Assembly (NCBI GenBank): GCA_947168655.1
Contig: CAMVMU010000003.1
Location: forward strand, 1 to 64,000
Reading direction: 5' to 3'
Length of the DNA stretch: 64,000 nucleotides
Origin: an uncultured Oscillospiraceae bacterium
Lineage (GTDB): Bacteria > Bacillota > Clostridia > Oscillospirales > Oscillospiraceae
In this document: positions 59,992 through 64,000 of the stretch, one piece after another
Numbering within the stretch: the first letter of the stretch is position 1
How the letters are laid out: each line of letters begins with the position of its first letter
The notes under the pieces: model-generated
Told to the model about the DNA's origin: nothing
The model's input: the letters and a program-made list of their open reading frames with translations, nothing else
Databases searched by the model: none
Translations under genes and position numbers: made by a program

Positions 59992-62268
59992 ATGGCAGAA
60001 TCCGGCAATCGAAAAAGTGAAAACAGCCGTCGCGCCAACCGGGTGATCCAGCGGCGCACCTTCCTTCTGATGCTGGTGCTGGGCGTTGGCGTTTTTCTCC
60101 TGCTGTTTGGCAAACTGTATCAGCTGCAGATCAAGCGGCACGAGGAACTGCAGAAGCTGGCGGTGAGTCAGCAGACCCGCAGCACCGTGGTCTCCGCCTC
60201 CCGGGGCACCATCTGCGACCGCAACGGCAACATTTTGGCCATCTCCGCCACGGCGGAGACCGTGTTCCTCTCGCCTCTGGAGATCAATGAGACCCTGAAG
60301 GCCAGCGACGAGGCCACAAAGCCCCAGGACAAGGTGACCTGGACCAAGGACTCCCTGGCCGCCGCACTGGCGGAGATCCTGGACGTCAACGAGGAAAACG
60401 TCCGCCAGCGGATGGACCGCACCAACTCCCAGTATGAGGTCATCAAGCTGCGGGCCGACGAGGACGTGGCCAACAGAGTCCGGGAGTACATCAACGAGAA
60501 CAAGGTTCGGGGCGTCTATCTGGTGACGGACTCCAAGCGGTACTATCCGTACAGCGATCTGGCATGCCACATCATCGGTTTTGTTGGCAACGACAATGTG
60601 GGTCTGTACGGTCTGGAGGCTAAGTACGAGAAGGACCTGGAGGGCCAGACCGGTCTGGTGATCACCGCCAAGGACAACGCCGGCAACGATATGCTCTATG
60701 AGTATGAGCAGTACTTCGCCCCTGAGAACGGTCACACCCTGATGCTGACCATTGACACCACCATCCAGTACTATCTGGAGAAGGCCCTGGCGGACATGGT
60801 CTATAAGTACGACGTGCAGGAAGGCGGCATGGGCATTATCCTCAACGCCAAGACCGGCGCCGTGCTGGGCATGGCGTCCTACCCCAACTACGACCTGAAT
60901 CACTTCTCCGAGGTCCTGGACCCCCGGATGAAAGAAGCAGTGGAGTCCGAAGAGGCCTCTCTGGGCGAGATGCAGATGAAACAGTGGTGGAACAAGGCCG
61001 TCAACGAGGTGTATGAGCCCGGCTCCACCTCCAAGGTGCTGACACTGGCCGCCGCACTGGAGGAGGGCGTGGTGGACATGAACACCACCTTTGACTGTGT
61101 GGGCTATATCAACGTTTCCGGCGCCCATATCAAGTGCTCCGGCAATCACGGGCATCAGACCCTGGCGGAGACGGCGGCCCACTCCTGCAACCCGGCCTTT
61201 ATCACATACGGCCTGCGGCTGGGCAATGAGAAATACTACCAGTACATGCGCGATTTCAACCTGATGAGCGGCTCCGGCATCGACCTGGACGGCGAGGCCA
61301 CCAGTATTTTCCAGCCGGAGGATAAGTTCACCACGCTGGACCTGGCCTGCTATGCCTTCGGCCAGAACTTCAGCGTGACGCCCATCTCCCTCATTGCTGC
61401 CCAGGCGTCCTGTGTCAACGGCGGTTACCTGCATACGCCCTATGTGGTGGCGCAGGTGCTGGACGATGACGGCAACGTGATCTGGGAGCACGACGATACC
61501 CCTGTGCGCCAGGTGATCAGCGAGGAGACCAGCGCCCTGGTGTGCGAGTGTCTGGAGACTGTGGTGGCCACCGGCACCGGCCGGAACGCCCAGGTGGCCG
61601 GCTACCGCATCGGCGGCAAGTCGGGCACGGCAGATAAGCGCGACGCCACGGGCCAGACCCGTGAGGTCATCGTATCCTTCATGAGTTTTGCCCCGGCAGA
61701 CGATCCGGAGGTCATTATGCTGATCGCCCTGGACAGCCCCGGCCGGGATACCGGGACCTATCCCTCCGGCGGCAACATGGTGGCTCCCAGCTGCAGCCAG
61801 ATCATGGCGGAAATTCTGCCCTATCTGGGTATTGAACCGTCCTTCTCCGCCGAGGAGCTGCTGGGCGCGGACACCACGGTGCCCAATGTGGTGGATTCCA
61901 CGGTGGAGGAGGCCCAGAAGAAGCTGCAGGAACGGGGCTTCAGCAGCCGCGTGGTCGGCGAGGGCAACATCATCACCGACCAGACGCCGGTGGGCGGCGC
62001 CATTATCCCCGGCAAGTCCGTGGTGGTGCTGTACGCCGGTGAGGAAAAGCCCGACACGCTGTGTGTCGTGCCCAATCTGCTGGGCAACTCCCCGGCCGAG
62101 GCCAACGCCGCGGCCACCAACGCGGGATTGCTGATCCGGTTTGCCGGCACCACCGGCAGCGGCAGCACCAGCGTCCGCGTCATGAGCCAGTCGGAAGAGC
62201 CGGGCACGGAGCTGCCGGCCGGCACCGTTATCACGGTGCAGCTGGGCGACACCAACGTCCCGGATTAA
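59992..62268 (+). CDS. Penicillin-binding protein with PASTA domains, SpoVD/FtsI-like
   Basis: SRGTICDRNGNILA; YEPGSTSKVLT; KSGTADKRD; two C-terminal PASTA repeats. Confidence 0.92.
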   Translation: MAESGNRKSENSRRANRVIQRRTFLLMLVLGVGVFLLLFGKLYQLQIKRHEELQKLAVSQQTRSTVVSASRGTICDRNGNILAISATAETVFLSPLEINETLKASDEATKPQDKVTWTKDSLAAALAEILDVNEENVRQRMDRTNSQYEVIKLRADEDVANRVREYINENKVRGVYLVTDSKRYYPYSDLACHIIGFVGNDNVGLYGLEAKYEKDLEGQTGLVITAKDNAGNDMLYEYEQYFAPENGHTLMLTIDTTIQYYLEKALADMVYKYDVQEGGMGIILNAKTGAVLGMASYPNYDLNHFSEVLDPRMKEAVESEEASLGEMQMKQWWNKAVNEVYEPGSTSKVLTLAAALEEGVVDMNTTFDCVGYINVSGAHIKCSGNHGHQTLAETAAHSCNPAFITYGLRLGNEKYYQYMRDFNLMSGSGIDLDGEATSIFQPEDKFTTLDLACYAFGQNFSVTPISLIAAQASCVNGGYLHTPYVVAQVLDDDGNVIWEHDDTPVRQVISEETSALVCECLETVVATGTGRNAQVAGYRIGGKSGTADKRDATGQTREVIVSFMSFAPADDPEVIMLIALDSPGRDTGTYPSGGNMVAPSCSQIMAEILPYLGIEPSFSAEELLGADTTVPNVVDSTVEEAQKKLQERGFSSRVVGEGNIITDQTPVGGAIIPGKSVVVLYAGEEKPDTLCVVPNLLGNSPAEANAAATNAGLLIRFAGTTGSGSTSVRVMSQSEEPGTELPAGTVITVQLGDTNVPD

Positions 62269-62388
62269 CGCTCAGGAATAGCCTGCCGCAAAACTGACAT
62301 ATATATGATGACACGGCGCATACGCCGTTCAATACAAAGGAGCGGTCCCGCGGACCGGAAGTGAAAATCCGGAAAGGGAGATGCTCCG

Positions 62389-63828
62389 ATGCAACTGAAA
62401 GATATTGTCTCAGGCCTGGATATCTTATCCGTCCACACCGATCTCACCCGGGAAGTTACCGGCATCAGCTATGATTCCCGCAGCGTAGAGCCCGGCCATG
62501 TTTTTGTGGCCATCTCCGGCGCGGAGGCGGACGGCAACGAGTTTGCCGCCGAAGCCCTGGAACGGGGCGCCGTCTGTGTGATCTGTGAGCACCGGCCGGG
62601 GATAAACTCCTACGTGACGGTGCCCTCGGCGCGGCGCGCCCTTGCCATTGCCAGTGCAAACTGGTACGGTCACCCCGCCGGAAAGCTGACCGTGGTGGGC
62701 ATTACCGGTACCAACGGCAAGACCAGCACAAGCTACTATATCAGGCATATTCTGGAGCATGGCCTGCACGCCAAAGTGGGTCTGGTGGGTACGATCCAGA
62801 ACATGGTGGGCGGGGAAATCCTGCCTGCCGGGCGGACCACCCCGGAATCCGCCGATCTGCAGGCGCTTCTGTGCCACATGGCGGAGGCCGGGTGCACGCA
62901 CGCGGTGATGGAGGTGTCCAGCCACGCTCTGGCGCTGGACCGGGTGTACGGCATCCCGTATGCGGTGGGGGTCTTTACGAATCTGACCCAGGATCATCTG
63001 GATTTTCACCGCACCATGGAGGCCTACTGCGACGCCAAAGCGCTCCTGTTTGGGCAATGCGGGACCGGCGTATGCAACGGCGACGACCCCTGGCGTGAGC
63101 GGCTGCTGCGCGGCAGCACATGCCGTACCGTCTTTTACGGGATAGATGGCATGGCGGATCTCCGGGCGGAGAACATCTGTCTCTCCGGCTCCGGCGTGAC
63201 CTATGACGCCGTGTCGGAGGGGGAGCGCGTCAGCGTCTGGGCAGCGACGCCGGGCCGGTTTACCGTCTATAATACACTGGCTGCGCTGGCAGCCGGACGG
63301 GAGCTGGGCGTGCCGCTGGCAGCGGGGGCAGAGGCCCTTCGCAGCGCCTCGCCTGTGCGCGGGCGGCTGGAGCCGGTTTCCACCCACGGCAGACCCTATC
63401 ACGTGCTGATCGATTACGCCCACACGCCGGACGCCCTGGAAAACGTGCTGTCGGCGGTCCGCGGCTTTGCCCCGGGCCGGGTGGTGGCGCTGTTCGGCTG
63501 CGGCGGAGACCGGGACCGCACCAAGCGGCCTCAGATGGGGGCTATTGCAGCCCGCCTGGCGGATTTCTCCGTTGTCACCAGCGACAATCCCCGCACGGAG
63601 GAACCGGGCGCCATTATCCGGGATATCCTGGCGGGAATGGAGAACTGTGACCACTATGCGGTGGTGGAGGATCGGATCGAAGCCATTCGCTTCGCCCTGT
63701 CCCACGCACAGCCGGGGGACGTGATCGTCCTGTGCGGCAAGGGTCACGAGGATTATCAGATCATTGGACACACAAAGCGGCACCTGGACGAGCGGGAGGT
63801 TGTGGAATCGTTCTTCCGGGAAACCTAA
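62389..63828 (+). CDS. murE: UDP-MurNAc-tripeptide synthetase
   Basis: VVGITGTNGKTSTSYYIRHIL; DYAHTPDALENVL; SDNPRTEEP. Confidence 0.94.
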   Translation: MQLKDIVSGLDILSVHTDLTREVTGISYDSRSVEPGHVFVAISGAEADGNEFAAEALERGAVCVICEHRPGINSYVTVPSARRALAIASANWYGHPAGKLTVVGITGTNGKTSTSYYIRHILEHGLHAKVGLVGTIQNMVGGEILPAGRTTPESADLQALLCHMAEAGCTHAVMEVSSHALALDRVYGIPYAVGVFTNLTQDHLDFHRTMEAYCDAKALLFGQCGTGVCNGDDPWRERLLRGSTCRTVFYGIDGMADLRAENICLSGSGVTYDAVSEGERVSVWAATPGRFTVYNTLAALAAGRELGVPLAAGAEALRSASPVRGRLEPVSTHGRPYHVLIDYAHTPDALENVLSAVRGFAPGRVVALFGCGGDRDRTKRPQMGAIAARLADFSVVTSDNPRTEEPGAIIRDILAGMENCDHYAVVEDRIEAIRFALSHAQPGDVIVLCGKGHEDYQIIGHTKRHLDEREVVESFFRET

Positions 63829-63869
63829 CACATGAAACAGCGCCCCGCAGGGGCGGGAGGAGAGAAGAT

Positions 63870-64000
63870 ATGAGTGATTTATTGACGCTGATCCTGACGC
63901 TGATTGTCAGCTTTGCGGTGACGGCAGTTGCCGGAAAGCTGCTGATCCCCATGCTGGTGAAGCTGAAGTGCGGCCAGAGCATCAAGGAGATCGGTCCTAC
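63870..64000 (+). CDS. mraY: Phospho-MurNAc-pentapeptide transferase, N-terminus (runs off the window)
   Basis: MSDLLTLILTLIVSFAVTAVAGKLLIPMLVKLKCGQSIKEIGPT, downstream of murE. Confidence 0.82.
   Translation, partial: MSDLLTLILTLIVSFAVTAVAGKLLIPMLVKLKCGQSIKEIGP

Overview
The window is from a sporulating Clostridia-type Firmicute (inferred from spoVAF-like, SpoVD-like and mraZ/dcw-cluster genes; no species call). It has three parts. (1) About 257-27675 looks like one 27.4-kb mobile genomic island inserted in a NodB polysaccharide deacetylase gene. The C-terminal half of that gene lies at 1-256 (minus) and the N-terminal half at 27676-28217 (minus); joining them restores an in-frame IQWDVD|SLDWKD. 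The island ends are ~235-bp divergent inverted repeats with conserved motif spacing. It carries a tandem pair of tyrosine-recombinase-like genes preceded by a ~186-bp-period non-coding repeat array, a large serine recombinase under a palindrome-containing promoter, a TerB-containing three-gene membrane module, and an expanded type III R-M-like defence operon (PLD/SNF2 helicase, two DUF4391-like proteins, Mod, Res, GmrSD-like DUF262). (2) 28.4-36.9 kb is a second accessory locus: WYL regulator with a perfect palindrome upstream, a large SNF2-like helicase, a MoxR AAA ATPase and a HEXXH/VWA protein, which I consider a candidate uncharacterised defence or stress system. (3) 37-64 kb is mostly ordinary core genome: BrkB, TrkA, Hsp33, five tRNAs, a Crp-ABC transporter operon, spoVAF-like, RsmD, CoaD, and mraZ-rsmH-ftsL-spoVD-murE-mraY. 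All family names come from motif recognition only; no database search was run.
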